NCBI GenBank assembly: GCA_947500825.1
Contig: CANMTR010000011.1
Coordinates: 41,209 to 105,208, forward strand
DNA length: 64,000 bases
Reading direction: 5' to 3'
Origin: an uncultured Paracoccaceae bacterium
GTDB taxonomy: Bacteria > Pseudomonadota > Alphaproteobacteria > Rhodobacterales > Rhodobacteraceae
Shown: positions 16,603-25,589 of the stretch, piece by piece
How the letters are laid out: every line of letters begins with the position of its first letter
How positions within the stretch are numbered: position 1 is the stretch's first letter
Program-made: the position numbers and the translations under genes
The notes under the pieces: generated by a model
What the model was told of the DNA's origin: nothing
Databases searched by the model: none
What the model saw: the letters and a program-made list of their open reading frames with translations, nothing else

Positions 16603-18089
16603 TCCGCCGCCTCCTTGAGGCGGAAGCCCTTCTCCATCCGGTCGGTCGGGGCGATGGGGTAGTCGCCCGAGAAGCAGGCGTCGCAATACTGAGGATGCGT
16701 CGGGTTGCGGCCCTCGGCCTCGCCCACCGCGCGGTAGAGACCGTCGAGGGAGATGAAGCGCAACGAGTCCACGCCCAAGTGGGCGCACATCTGGTCCTCG
16801 GTCATCGACGCGGCGAGGAGCTTCTCGCGCTCGGGCGTGTCGACGCCGTAGAAGCACGGCCAGGAGGTGGGGGGAGAGGCGATGCGGAAATGGACCTCGG
16901 CCGCCCCGGCGTCGAGCATCATCTCGCGGATCTTGACCGAGGTGGTGCCGCGCACCACCGAATCGTCCACCAGCACGATCCGCTTGCCTCGGATCAGCGC
17001 GCGGTTGACGTTGAGCTTGAGGCGCACGCCCATGTTGCGGATCTGCTCGGTGGGCTCGATGAAGGTGCGGCCCATGTACTGGTTGCGGATGATCCCCATG
17101 GCGTAGGGGATGCCCGATTCCTGGGAATAGCCGATGGCCGCGGGGGTGCCCGAATCGGGGACCGGGCACACGAGGTCGGCCTCCACCGGGGCCTCGCGGG
17201 CAAGCTCCACCCCGATCTGGCGCCGCGTCTCGTAGACGGACCGGCCGCCGATGATCGAATCGGGACGCGAGAAATAGACGTGCTCGAACACGCAAAAGCG
17301 CGGACGGGCGGGGGCGAAGGGGCGGTGCGAGGTAAGCTCGCCGTTCTCGATTACCACCATCTCGCCCGGCTCGACCTCGCGCAGGAACTCGGCGCCGATG
17401 ATGTCGAGCCCGCAGGTCTCGGACGACAGGACCCAGCCCTCGTCGCCCAAGCGGCCCAGGACGAGGGGGCGCACGCCGAGCGGATCGCGCACGCCGATGA
17501 GCTTCGTGCGGGTCATGGCGACGATGGAGAAGGCACCCTCGACCCGGCGCAGGGCGTCCTGGATCCGGTCGGGGACCTTCTTTTGCAGGGAGCGGGCCAT
17601 GAGGTGGATTATGCACTCGGTGTCCGACGAGGACTGGAAGATCGAGCCGCGGTCGATCAACTCGCGGCGCAGCTCGTCGGCGTTCACCAGGTTGCCGTTA
17701 TGCGCGATCGCCGCGCCGCCCAGGGAGAACTCCCCGAAGAAGGGCTGCACGTCGCGGATCTGGGTCTGGCCCTTGGCGCCGGAGGTGGAGTAGCGCACGT
17801 GGCCGATGGCCAGCGGCCCGGGCAGCGTGTCCATCAGAGACTGCTTGGTGAAGCTGTCGCGCACGTAGCCGAAGCGGCGGGCCGAGTTGAAGCCCTGCGC
17901 GGGGTCGTGGCTGACGATGCCGCCCGCCTCCTGGCCCCGGTGCTGGAGCGCGTGGAGGCCCAGCGCCACGAAGTTGGCCGCGTCGGCGACGCCGGTGACG
18001 CCGAAGACGCCGCATTCCTCCCTGAGCTTGTCGTCGTCGGGACCGCCGTCGCGTCGGGCGGTGGCGTCGAACGGGTTGCATGGCAGCAT
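16599..18089 (-). CDS. purF: Amidophosphoribosyltransferase
   Basis: First step of de novo purine synthesis: PRPP plus glutamine to 5-phosphoribosylamine. Of 496 residues, about 25 form a propeptide-like N-terminus before the nucleophile Cys26 in E-E-C-G-V-F-G. The class II glutamine amidotransferase domain (R-Y-S-T-S-G, H-N-G-N-L) comes next, then the PRTase domain with the V-L-V-D-D-S-V-V-R-G-T-T loop. The C-terminal Y-C-D-A-C-F-S-G-D-Y-P matches the B. subtilis-type enzyme with a propeptide and [4Fe-4S] cluster. DUF1284 overlaps its stop. Confidence 0.96.
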   Translation of the reverse strand: MLPCNPFDATARRDGGPDDDKLREECGVFGVTGVADAANFVALGLHALQHRGQEAGGIVSHDPAQGFNSARRFGYVRDSFTKQSLMDTLPGPLAIGHVRYSTSGAKGQTQIRDVQPFFGEFSLGGAAIAHNGNLVNADELRRELIDRGSIFQSSSDTECIIHLMARSLQKKVPDRIQDALRRVEGAFSIVAMTRTKLIGVRDPLGVRPLVLGRLGDEGWVLSSETCGLDIIGAEFLREVEPGEMVVIENGELTSHRPFAPARPRFCVFEHVYFSRPDSIIGGRSVYETRRQIGVELAREAPVEADLVCPVPDSGTPAAIGYSQESGIPYAMGIIRNQYMGRTFIEPTEQIRNMGVRLKLNVNRALIRGKRIVLVDDSVVRGTTSVKIREMMLDAGAAEVHFRIASPPTSWPCFYGVDTPEREKLLAASMTEDQMCAHLGVDSLRFISLDGLYRAVGEAEGRNPTHPQYCDACFSGDYPIAPTDRMEKGFRLKEAAE

Positions 18090-18235
18090 GATCAGACTCC
18101 GGGGGCGCGGGAACCGTGGCCCGTTTAGGACTCCGTCACCGCGATGTCACGCCCCGTCGGGGCATGGTGAAGTTCACGGCGAAGCTCGCGGCGGCGCGGG
18201 CCGGAACGGGACCGGCGACCCCGGCCCCCGCCGGA

Positions 18236-18811
18236 TCACATGAGCGCCGACCACACCCCCCAGAGGGCGGCGCCGCTGACGCCGAAGGCGATGAGCATGA
18301 GGATGCCGTCGCGCAGCGTCAGCGCGAGCCCGAGGAGCGCGATGGCCGCGAAGGGCAGGAGGGCCGCGAAGGGCACGACCTCCAGCGGCGGCAGGAGGCA
18401 GGCGAAGACCACGCACAGGGCGGCGGCGGCGCGCTCGGCCACCGGGCCGGTGAGCGATTCGAGCCTGCGCCCGAAGTAGCGGTCGATCCAGCCGGCGGGA
18501 CGCCGCAGGCGCGCGACCGCGCCCGACAGGCGGTCGTCGGCGACGCTGCGCTCGCCCAGGATGCCGGGAAGCCACAGATGCGCGCGCCCGATGACCACCT
18601 GCACCGCCAGGAGCGCCACCAGCGCGCCGATGATCGTGGGCACGAAGGGCACTCCCCCGAGGGGCGTGACGCCCACGAGGCCGGGCACGAGGAGGGTGAC
18701 GCCCTGCCCGCGACGGCCCACGTGCTCGATCACGTCGGACACGCTGACCCTGTCCTCGGCTTGGGCGAGGTCGTCGAGGTCGTCGAGGGTGTCGGAAAGA
18801 TCGTGGGACAT
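18236..18811 (-). CDS. ExoD family membrane protein
   Basis: 191 residues with an acidic N-terminus (D-D-L-D-D-L-A-Q-A-E-D) and four to five C-terminal membrane helices. A P-F-V-P-T-I-I-G segment, an R-A-H-L-W-L-P motif and paired hydrophobic hairpins are typical of ExoD proteins, first linked to exopolysaccharide in rhizobia. Molecular function is not known. It is divergent from the Tat-exported metallo-hydrolase. Confidence 0.85.
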   Translation of the reverse strand: MSHDLSDTLDDLDDLAQAEDRVSVSDVIEHVGRRGQGVTLLVPGLVGVTPLGGVPFVPTIIGALVALLAVQVVIGRAHLWLPGILGERSVADDRLSGAVARLRRPAGWIDRYFGRRLESLTGPVAERAAAALCVVFACLLPPLEVVPFAALLPFAAIALLGLALTLRDGILMLIAFGVSGAALWGVWSALM

Positions 18812-18940
18812 GCGGGTGGCGAACGTGGTCGGGGCCGGTCCGTTCCATGCCCCGGGCCTGGGCGGGGCGCCGCGCGGGAGGTGGGATTTTCCGACGCGAA
18901 GCCTATCTTGGGCGGCGACACACGGATCAGGGAACGAGAC

Positions 18941-19729
18941 ATGACCACCAGACGCAGCTTCCTCGCCACCGGCGTCGCGCTGGGCGCCACGACGATCCTG
19001 CCCACGGGCCTTCTGGCGCAAGAGGGCGGGTCGAACACGTTCGAGACCGAGGAGGGGCCGATCACGGTCCATCCGATCCACCACGCGAGCTTCGTGCTGG
19101 AGACGCCCATGGCGGTGATCTACGTCGATCCGGTGGGCGACCCGGCGCAATACGAGGACATGCCCGCCCCCGACCTGATCCTGATCACCCACGAGCACGG
19201 CGACCATTTCGAGCCCGAGACGCTCCAGGCGATCATGGCCGGCAAGACGCAGCTTCTGAGCAACCGGCCCGTCTACGACATGATGGCGCCCGAGATGCAG
19301 GCGATGACGCAGCAGGTGTCGAACGGCGAGACCACCGACCTCCTGGGCATCACCTTCGAGGCGGTGCCGGCCTACAACATCACCGAGGGGCGGCGCGACT
19401 ATCACCCCCAGGGGCGCGACAACGGCTACATCTTTCCCATCGGGGGGCGCCGGATCTACGTGGCGGGCGATACCGAAGGGACGCCAGAGATGCGCGCGCT
19501 GGAGGAGATCCACCTCGCCTTCGTGCCCATGAACCTGCCCTTCACCATGGACGCCGAGCAGGCCGCCGACGCGGTGGCCGAGTTCGCGCCCGCCTATGTC
19601 TATCCCTACCACTACCGGGGCCAGGACGGGGGCACTCAGGACCCGCAGGCCTTCGCCGAGATGCTGGGGCAGACCGATGCCGAGACGGCCGTTCGCCAGG
19701 ACGAGTGGTACGCGCCCGGCGAGCTCTGA
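18941..19729 (+). CDS. Tat-exported metallo-beta-lactamase-fold hydrolase (UlaG-like)
   Basis: 262 residues. The N-terminus T-T-R-R-S-F-L-A-T-G is a twin-arginine signal, with cleavage probably after L-L-A-Q, so the protein acts in the periplasm. The MBL fold is shown by T-H-E-H-G-D-H-F with the metal ligands, V-A-G-D-T-E-G-T supplying the later Asp, and Y-P-Y-H-Y near the end. It resembles the UlaG/L-ascorbate-6-phosphate-lactonase-like group that includes many uncharacterised phosphoesterase-like proteins. A GTG-initiated hydrolase follows after one base. Confidence 0.87.
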   Translation: MTTRRSFLATGVALGATTILPTGLLAQEGGSNTFETEEGPITVHPIHHASFVLETPMAVIYVDPVGDPAQYEDMPAPDLILITHEHGDHFEPETLQAIMAGKTQLLSNRPVYDMMAPEMQAMTQQVSNGETTDLLGITFEAVPAYNITEGRRDYHPQGRDNGYIFPIGGRRIYVAGDTEGTPEMRALEEIHLAFVPMNLPFTMDAEQAADAVAEFAPAYVYPYHYRGQDGGTQDPQAFAEMLGQTDAETAVRQDEWYAPGEL

Positions 19730-19730
19730 G

Positions 19731-20615
19731 GTGCTGGGCGGCTTCTCCGACGAGCGCGTGACGCTGCCCGGGGGCCTCGGCGTCCGGGTGCGCCAGGCGG
19801 GGGAGGGGCCGCCCGTGCTGCTGCTCCACGGCTATCCCCAGACCCATGCCTGCTGGCACGCGGTGGCGCCGCGGCTGGTGGAGGCGGGGTTTCGGGTGGT
19901 GGCGCCGGACCTGCGCGGCTACGGCGGGTCGGACCGGCCCGAGAGCGCCCCCGACCACGCCCCCTATTCGAAGCGCGCCATGGCGGCCGACCAGGTGGCG
20001 CTGATGGACGTGCTGGGCCACGACCGTTTCGCGGTGGCCGGCCACGACCGGGGCGGGCGCGTGGGGCACCGGCTGGCGCGCGACCATCCGGGCCGGGTGA
20101 GCGCGCTGTCGGTGCTCGATATCGCGCCGACCGAATACATGTACCGCACCGCCGGAGCGACCTTCGCCACCGGCTACTGGCACTGGTTCTTCCTGATCCA
20201 GCCGGCGCCGCTGCCCGAGCGGATGATCGGCGGCGACCCCGAAGGCTTCGTGCGGGGCCGCATCCGCGACTGGTCGCGGGGTTCGGCGGAGGCCTTCCAG
20301 GACGCGGCCATGGCGGAGTATGTCGCGGCCTTCGACGAGGGGGCCGTCCACGCCACCTGCGAGGATTACCGTGCCTCGGCGGGGATCGACCTCGACCACG
20401 ACCGGGCCGACCTCGGCACCCGCTCGCAGGTGCCGCTGCAGGCGTTGTGGGGCACGGAGGGGCTGGTGGGCCGCCTCTACGACGTGATCGCCGTGTGGGA
20501 GGAGCACTTCACGCACGTGGAGGGCCATGGGCTGCCTTGCGGCCATTTCCTGCCCGAGGAGGCCGCGGACGGGACGGCGGCGGCGCTCGCCGGGTTCTTC
20601 GCCCGCCACGCCTGA
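19731..20615 (+). CDS. Fluoroacetate/haloacetate dehalogenase-like alpha/beta hydrolase
   Basis: 294 residues. Compared with fluoroacetate dehalogenase of Rhodopseudomonas palustris from memory, all key residues have counterparts: nucleophile Asp106 with Arg107 and Arg110 (G-H-D-R-G-G-R), acid Asp130 (V-L-D-I-A-P), halide-pocket His151, Trp152 and Tyr213 (W-H-W-F-F and C-E-D-Y-R-A), and base His272 (G-H-F-L-P-E-E). It should hydrolyse a haloacid, or a small ester if the nucleophile assignment is wrong. The start is a GTG one base after the upstream stop and inside a GAGG context; an upstream frame overlapping that gene is discarded. Likely co-transcribed with the metallo-hydrolase. Confidence 0.85.
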   Translation: MLGGFSDERVTLPGGLGVRVRQAGEGPPVLLLHGYPQTHACWHAVAPRLVEAGFRVVAPDLRGYGGSDRPESAPDHAPYSKRAMAADQVALMDVLGHDRFAVAGHDRGGRVGHRLARDHPGRVSALSVLDIAPTEYMYRTAGATFATGYWHWFFLIQPAPLPERMIGGDPEGFVRGRIRDWSRGSAEAFQDAAMAEYVAAFDEGAVHATCEDYRASAGIDLDHDRADLGTRSQVPLQALWGTEGLVGRLYDVIAVWEEHFTHVEGHGLPCGHFLPEEAADGTAAALAGFFARHA

Positions 20616-20650
20616 ACCGCCGACCCGCCCTTTTCCGGGCGGACCCGCAC

Positions 20651-20691
20651 GAGGCCCCGCGGCCCCCGTGCGGGAACGGGCGCGGGGCCTC
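20651..20691. terminator. Long bidirectional hairpin
   Basis: GAGGCCCCGC pairs perfectly with GCGGGGCCTC across about twenty bases. A smaller CCGCCC/GGGCGG hairpin precedes it. The position between two converging hydrolase genes fits a shared terminator. Confidence 0.65.
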
Positions 20692-20698
20692 GGGGCGC

Positions 20699-21352
20699 CT
20701 AGCGCGTGCTCTCGGTCAGGCGCCGGCGGACATAGTCCTGGACCATGCCGATCATCGGCTCCATGTGCGGGTCCTCGAAGAAGTGGCCGGCACCCTCGAT
20801 CTGCTCGTGGCTGACGGTGATGCCCTTCTGCTCGTGGAGCTTGCCCACCAGGGTCTGGGTGTCCTTGGGCGGCGCCACCCGGTCGGCGGTGCCGTTCAGC
20901 ACCAGGCCCGAGGAGGGGCAGGGCGCGAGGAACGAGAAGTCGTACATGTTGGCCGGCGGGCTGACGGAGACGAAGCCCGTGATCTCGGGCCGCCGCATCA
21001 GGAGCTGCATCCCGATCCAGGCCCCGAACGAGAAGCCCGCGACCCAGCAATGCTTGGCGTTGGCGTTCATCGACTGGAGATAGTCGAGCGCGGAGGCTGC
21101 GTCCGACAGCTCGCCCACGCCCTGGTCGTACTCTCCCTGGCTGCGGCCCACGCCGCGGAAGTTGAAGCGCAGGACCGTGAAGCCGAGCTCGTGGAAGGCG
21201 TAGTGCAGGTTGTAGACCACCCGGTTGTTCATCGTCCCGCCGAACTGCGGATGCGGATGCAGGATGATCGCGATGGGCGCATCCGGCTTGCGCTGCGGAT
21301 GGTAGCGCCCCTCGAGCCGCCCTTCGGGACCGGGGAAAATCACCTCTGGCAT
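20699..21352 (-). CDS. Alpha/beta hydrolase (COG2945 type)
   Basis: 217 residues with the early H-P-H-P-x-F-G-G-T-M-N-N motif of this group, the nucleophile elbow G-F-S-F-G-A and a late G-A-G-H-F-F histidine. The Asp is probably in the N-G-T-A-D-R-V-A-P segment. Cytoplasmic, with no signal; family members are thought to be small esterases or dienelactone-hydrolase-like enzymes with unknown substrate. The chosen ATG begins the conserved region, and 27 in-frame codons upstream overlap the iscR promoter region and are not included. Divergent from iscR. Confidence 0.85.
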   Translation of the reverse strand: MPEVIFPGPEGRLEGRYHPQRKPDAPIAIILHPHPQFGGTMNNRVVYNLHYAFHELGFTVLRFNFRGVGRSQGEYDQGVGELSDAASALDYLQSMNANAKHCWVAGFSFGAWIGMQLLMRRPEITGFVSVSPPANMYDFSFLAPCPSSGLVLNGTADRVAPPKDTQTLVGKLHEQKGITVSHEQIEGAGHFFEDPHMEPMIGMVQDYVRRRLTESTR

Positions 21353-21401
21353 CGTGCGGGGCCTCGTCCTTTCGTCGGCGCGAGCGTGGGGATCGTCGCT
21401 G

Positions 21402-21437
21402 TTGACGACGGGGCCCACACTCCCTAGAACCATTCTA
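21402..21437 (+). promoter_or_regulatory. iscR-suf promoter with Irr-type palindrome over the -10
   Basis: TTGACG (21402-21407), a 17-base spacer and TAGAAC (21425-21430) form a plausible sigma-70 promoter, with iscR starting about 95 bases downstream. A palindrome TAGAA-CCA-TTCTA (21425-21437), extended by AA, covers the -10. It matches the rhizobial/rhodobacterial Irr box (ICE, TTTAGAA-N3-TTCTAAA type) as I remember it. Irr bound here would block RNA polymerase under low iron. Prediction only. Confidence 0.6.
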
Positions 21438-21532
21438 AACTCACGGCACGGGCCTCGTGGCCCGCGATCGACGTGTGGAGGTAGCCGCGCGGTGCGGCGC
21501 CGTCAACTCTTGGCCTGGAGGCGCTGCCCGGA

Positions 21533-21994
21533 ATGAAGCTCAGCACGAAGGGACGCTACGCGATGGTGGCGCTGACGGACCTGGCGCTGCAGGCGGAAGG
21601 GGAGCTGACATCGCTGTCGGAACTGTCGCGGCGCCAGAACGTGTCGCTGCCCTATCTCGAGCAGCTCTTCGTCAAGCTGAGGCGCGCCGAGCTGGTGGTG
21701 TCGGTACGGGGCCCCGGCGGCGGCTACCGCCTGGCGCGGCGGGCCTCCGAGATCCGGATATCGGACGTGCTGGCGGCGGTGGACGAGAGCGTCTCGGCGC
21801 TGGAGACCGGGGCGGGCGCCAAGGGCGGCCTGTCGGGCACCCGGGCGCAGTCGCTCAACAACCGCTTGTGGGAGGGGCTGTCGGCGCATGTCTACGTGTT
21901 CCTCCACCAGACACGGCTTTCGGACGTGGTGGGCAACGCCCTGGCGCCTTGCCCGGCGGTGCCGTCCCTGTTCGAAGTCGTGGACGAGACCTGA
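21533..21994 (+). CDS. iscR: Rrf2-family regulator IscR lacking the usual cluster cysteines
   Basis: 153 residues with an Rrf2 winged-helix DNA-binding domain (M-K-L-S-T-K-G-R-Y-A-M, G-P-G-G-G-Y-R-L-A). The E. coli ligands Cys92, Cys98, Cys104 and His107 have no counterparts: the segment reads T-G-A-G-A-K-G-G-L-S-G, and the only cysteine is Cys140 (A-P-C-P-A-V-P). Single-cysteine IscR proteins are known in Rhodobacter and are reported to bind a cluster in a different way. It is the first gene of the suf operon and probably represses it. Confidence 0.92.
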   Translation: MKLSTKGRYAMVALTDLALQAEGELTSLSELSRRQNVSLPYLEQLFVKLRRAELVVSVRGPGGGYRLARRASEIRISDVLAAVDESVSALETGAGAKGGLSGTRAQSLNNRLWEGLSAHVYVFLHQTRLSDVVGNALAPCPAVPSLFEVVDET

Positions 21995-22046
21995 TACCGG
22001 CGACCGGGGGCGTCGCCCCCGGACCCCCGAGGGTATTTGGAAAAGG

Positions 22047-23096
22047 ATGATGCAGGCGCGCACATATCTCGACTGGAACGCCACCGCGCCCCTGCGGCCG
22101 GAGGCCCGCGCGGCCATGATCGCGGCGCTGGACCTGTCCGGCAACCCGTCCTCGATCCATGCCGAGGGGCGCGCCGCGCGCGCGGCCGTGGAGCGGGCGC
22201 GGGGCCAGATCGCGCGCGCCGCCGGGGCGGAGGCCGCGGACGTGGTGTTCGTGTCGGGCGCCACGGAGGCGGCGGCGCTGGCCTGCGCGGGGCGGGGCCT
22301 GTCCTGCGCGGGGCTCGAGCACGAGGCGGTGCTGGCCTGGTGCGACGCGGACCTGGCCGTCGACGCGGGCGGGCGGGTCGCGGTGGCCGAGCCCGCGCGC
22401 ACGGCGCTGCAGGCGGCGAACCCGGAGACGGGGGTGGTGCAGGACCTTCCCGAGGGGCTCGCCGTGGTGGACGCGACGCAGGCCTTCGGCAAGGTGCCCT
22501 TCGCCTTCGACTGGTCGGGAGCGGAGGCGGCGTTCGTCTCGGCCCACAAGATCGGCGGACCCAAGGGGGTGGGCGCGCTGTTCCTGCGGCGGGGCACCGA
22601 GATCGCCGCGCGCTCGCGCGGGGGCGGCCAGGAGATGGGCCGGCGCGCGGGCACCGAGAACGTGGCGGCCATCGCCGGCTTCGGCGCGGCGGCCGAGGCG
22701 GCGGCGCGGGACCTGGCCGACGGGGCCTGGGACCGGGTGGCGCGGCGGCGCGACACGTTGGAAGACACGTTGATGCGGGAGGCCACGGGGCTTATCTGCC
22801 CCGGTAGGGACGCGCGGCGTCTGCCCAACACGAGCCTCGTGGTCAGCCCCGGCTGGAAGGGGGAGACCCAGGTGATGCAGATGGACCTGGCGGGGTTCGC
22901 CGTCTCGGCGGGATCGGCCTGTTCCAGCGGCAAGCTCCGCGGATCGGGTGTGCTGGCCGCGATGGGGCTGGACGAGCGGTCCGCCGGATCGGCGATCCGG
23001 ATCTCGACGGGGCCGGAGACAACGGACGATGACGTGAGCCGCTTCGCCGAGAGCTGGCTGCGCCAATGGCACAAGCAGCGGGCGCGCGCCGCCTGA
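22047..23096 (+). CDS. Cysteine desulfurase, IscS/NifS group
   Basis: 349 residues, a PLP class V aminotransferase fold, shorter than typical IscS (about 400). The PLP lysine is in [10 protein letters not shown], the catalytic cysteine loop is [10 protein letters not shown], and R-A-G-T-E-N is also present. It releases sulfur from cysteine as a persulfide. Two adjacent ATGs (22047, 22050) are possible starts. It lies between iscR and sufB, so the operon encodes two desulfurases, this one and SufS at the far end. Confidence 0.9.
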   Translation: MMQARTYLDWNATAPLRPEARAAMIAALDLSGNPSSIHAEGRAARAAVERARGQIARAAGAEAADVVFVSGATEAAALACAGRGLSCAGLEHEAVLAWCDADLAVDAGGRVAVAEPARTALQAANPETGVVQDLPEGLAVVDATQAFGKVPFAFDWSGAEAAFVSAHKIGGPKGVGALFLRRGTEIAARSRGGGQEMGRRAGTENVAAIAGFGAAAEAAARDLADGAWDRVARRRDTLEDTLMREATGLICPGRDARRLPNTSLVVSPGWKGETQVMQMDLAGFAVSAGSACSSGKLRGSGVLAAMGLDERSAGSAIRISTGPETTDDDVSRFAESWLRQWHKQRARAA

Positions 23097-23110
23097 GAAG
23101 GAGACGACAG

Positions 23111-24679
23111 ATGAGCGACCAGAGCGTCATGGACCAAGAGGTCAAGGAAGGCGTCGACAAGGAGACGGTCGATGCCGTCAAGAGCCTGTCGGGCACCTAC
23201 AAGCACGGCTGGAACACCGAGATCGAGATGGACTTCGCGCCCAAGGGGCTGAACGAGGACATCGTTCGGCTGATCTCGGAGCGCAACGAGGAGCCCGAGT
23301 GGATGCTCGACTGGCGGCTGGAGGCGTTCCGGCGCTGGCAGTCGCTGGCCGAGCCCGACTGGTCGATGCTGAAATACGCCCCCGTCGACTACCAGGAGCA
23401 GTATTACTACGCCAAGCCGGCCTCCATGAAGGAGAAGCCCAAGAGCCTCGACGAGGTCGATCCGAAGCTTCTGGAGACCTACGAGAAGCTGGGCATCCCG
23501 CTCAAGGAGCAGATGGTGCTCGCGGGCGTCGAGGGCTCCGAGGGCGCCTCCCCGGCGACGGCCAAGGAGGGCGATATCGACGAGGATGCGTCGGGCGGCC
23601 GCAAGGTGGCCGTGGACGCCGTGTTCGACAGCGTGTCCGTGGGCACGACCTTCAAGAAGGAGCTGGAGGCGGCGGGCGTCATCTTCTGCTCGATCTCGGA
23701 GGCGATCCGCGAGCATCCCGAGCTGGTGCGCAAGTATCTCGGGTCCGTCGTGCCGGTGCAGGACAACTACTTCGCCACGCTGAACTCGGCCGTGTTCTCC
23801 GACGGCTCGTTCGTCTACGTGCCCAAGGGCGTGCGCTGCCCGATGGAGCTGAGCACCTATTTCCGCATCAACGCGGCCGATACGGGCCAGTTCGAGCGCA
23901 CGCTGATCATCTGCGAGGAGGAGGCCTACGTCTCCTATCTCGAAGGGTGCACGGCGCCCATGCGCGACACCAACCAGTTGCACGCGGCGGTGGTGGAGAT
24001 CGTGGCGCTCGACGACGCCGAGGTGAAGTACTCCACGGTGCAGAACTGGTATCCGGGCGACGAGAACGGCAAGGGCGGCATCTACAACTTCGTCACCAAG
24101 CGCGCCGATTGCAGGGGCGACCGCTCCAAGGTGTCCTGGACCCAGGTGGAGACGGGCTCGGCGCTGACCTGGAAGTATCCCTCCTGCATCCTGCGGGGCG
24201 ACGAGAGCCAGGGCGAGTTCTACTCCATCGCCATCACCAACAACTGGCAGCAGGCCGATACCGGCACCAAGATGATCCATCTCGGGAAGAACACCCGCTC
24301 CCGGATCGTGTCGAAGGGGATCAGCGCGGGCCACGCCCAGAACACGTATCGCGGGCTCGTGTCGATGCATCCCAAGGCGAAGGACAGCCGCAACTACACC
24401 CAGTGCGACAGCCTGCTGATCGGGGCTGGATGCGGGGCGCATACCGTTCCCTACATCGAGGTGAAGAACAACTCGTCGCGCGTCGAGCACGAGGCCACCA
24501 CGTCGAAGGTGGACGACGACCAGATGTTCTATTGCCAGTCGCGCGGCATGGACGAGGAGGAGGCCGTGGCGCTGATCGTCAACGGCTTCTGCAAGGAGGT
24601 CCTGCAGGCCCTGCCCATGGAGTTCGCCATGGAGGCCCAGCAACTCGTGGCGATCAGCCTCGAAGGCTCGGTGGGCTGA
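23111..24679 (+). CDS. sufB: Fe-S cluster assembly scaffold SufB
   Basis: 522 residues, long-form SufB. Landmarks are the [12 protein letters not shown] segment, L-E-G-C-T-A-P mid-protein, the C-terminal beta-helix core and the [10 protein letters not shown] segment near the end. SufB joins SufC and SufD as a cytoplasmic SufBC2D scaffold. AAGGAG precedes the chosen ATG; the upstream extension overlaps the desulfurase gene. Three accessory genes separate it from sufC. Confidence 0.97.
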   Translation: MSDQSVMDQEVKEGVDKETVDAVKSLSGTYKHGWNTEIEMDFAPKGLNEDIVRLISERNEEPEWMLDWRLEAFRRWQSLAEPDWSMLKYAPVDYQEQYYYAKPASMKEKPKSLDEVDPKLLETYEKLGIPLKEQMVLAGVEGSEGASPATAKEGDIDEDASGGRKVAVDAVFDSVSVGTTFKKELEAAGVIFCSISEAIREHPELVRKYLGSVVPVQDNYFATLNSAVFSDGSFVYVPKGVRCPMELSTYFRINAADTGQFERTLIICEEEAYVSYLEGCTAPMRDTNQLHAAVVEIVALDDAEVKYSTVQNWYPGDENGKGGIYNFVTKRADCRGDRSKVSWTQVETGSALTWKYPSCILRGDESQGEFYSIAITNNWQQADTGTKMIHLGKNTRSRIVSKGISAGHAQNTYRGLVSMHPKAKDSRNYTQCDSLLIGAGCGAHTVPYIEVKNNSSRVEHEATTSKVDDDQMFYCQSRGMDEEEAVALIVNGFCKEVLQALPMEFAMEAQQLVAISLEGSVG

Positions 24680-24686
24680 GTGAGCC

Positions 24687-25034
24687 GTGACGCCCGCAAC
24701 CCAGGCCGTCCTGCCGGTGGTGATGCTGTCCGCGTCGAACGTCTTCATGACGTTCGCGTGGTACGGCCACCTCAAGCACCCGGCGGCGCCGATCGTGCTG
24801 GTGGTGCTGGTCAGTTGGGGGATCGCGTTCTTCGAGTACTGGCTGGCCGTCCCGGCCAACCGGATCGGGGCCGCGGTCTACTCCCCCGCGCAGCTCAAGA
24901 CGATACAGGAGGTCGTCACGCTGACGGTCTTCGCCGGGTTCTCGGCGTGGTACCTGGACGAGCCGCCGAGCTGGACCACGCTGGCGGGCTTCGCGCTGAT
25001 CGCGTGCGGCGCGGGCCTGGTGTTCAGGGGGTGA
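24687..25034 (+). CDS. DUF486 (DMT-like) membrane protein
   Basis: 115 residues, four predicted membrane helices, with the DUF486 landmarks F-M-T-F-A-W-Y-G-H-L and F-E-Y-W-L-A-V-P-A-N-R-I-G followed by Q-L-K-T-I-Q-E. Related to small multidrug-resistance-type transporters; substrate unknown. The start is a GTG seven bases after the sufB stop. It is transcribed within the suf operon but has no known role in cluster assembly. Confidence 0.85.
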   Translation: MTPATQAVLPVVMLSASNVFMTFAWYGHLKHPAAPIVLVVLVSWGIAFFEYWLAVPANRIGAAVYSPAQLKTIQEVVTLTVFAGFSAWYLDEPPSWTTLAGFALIACGAGLVFRG

Positions 25035-25037
25035 GCC

Positions 25038-25241
25038 ATGGGTGAGCTGGACCCGATCCGCGCCCCCGGGCGCGCCCGCTTCTTCGTGCGCCTCGCGATC
25101 GGGGCGGCGGTGGCCCTCGGGCTGATCGTGAGCCTCGAATGGTGGCTCGTGGCGCCGATGCCCCGGGTGCTGGTGGTGCTCGCCGTGTCGGCCACGGTCG
25201 GCTGGATCGCGGGGCGGCTGATGTTTCGGAGGAAGAAATGA
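25038..25241 (+). CDS. Small two-helix membrane protein
   Basis: 67 residues with a basic N-terminus, two hydrophobic helices (about 17-37 and 43-60) and a basic C-terminal R-R-K-K. No family recognised. It starts four bases after DUF486 and its stop overlaps the next ATG (ATGA), so it belongs to the same transcript. Confidence 0.65.
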   Translation: MGELDPIRAPGRARFFVRLAIGAAVALGLIVSLEWWLVAPMPRVLVVLAVSATVGWIAGRLMFRRKK

Positions 25242-25582
25242 GTTTCTGGTCGAAGTCGGACATGATCGTCACCACGACCCAGAGCGTCGAGGGACGCCGG
25301 ATCACCGCCTATAACGGCATCGTCGTGGGCGAGGCGATCCTGGGGGCCAACGTGTTCCGCGACATGTTCGCGGGGATCCGCGACATCATCGGCGGCCGCT
25401 CGGGCGCCTACGAGAAGAGCCTCAACGAGGCGCGCGAGACGGCGCTGGCCGAGATGGAGGATCGCGCCCGCGAGTCGGGCGCCAACGCCGTCGTCGGCGT
25501 GGACCTCGATTACGAGGTCGTGGGCAAGGAGAACGGGATGCTGATGGTCTCCGCCTCCGGCACGGCCGTCACGCTGGACTGA
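25238..25582 (+). CDS. YbjQ/UPF0145 family protein
   Basis: 114 residues. The UPF0145 pattern is visible: a [10 protein letters not shown] near the start, G-E-A-I-L-G-A-N, and [17 protein letters not shown] near the end. Members form pentamers and have been annotated as heavy-metal-binding, though the function is unproven. GGAGGA precedes the ATG, which overlaps the previous stop. Confidence 0.87.
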   Translation: MSFWSKSDMIVTTTQSVEGRRITAYNGIVVGEAILGANVFRDMFAGIRDIIGGRSGAYEKSLNEARETALAEMEDRARESGANAVVGVDLDYEVVGKENGMLMVSASGTAVTLD

Positions 25583-25589
25583 CATTCCG

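Noticed and set aside
18143..18170. GCCCC-GTC-GGGGC hairpin between purF and exoD as a terminator or PurR-like operator
   Set aside because: Five base pairs with a three-base loop, no T-tract, and both genes read the same way with the hairpin in front of purF; such repeats are frequent by chance here.
21503..24859. An 1118-codon open frame antisense to iscR, the desulfurase gene and sufB
   Set aside because: Shadow of the real genes; composition is low-complexity and no family is recognisable.
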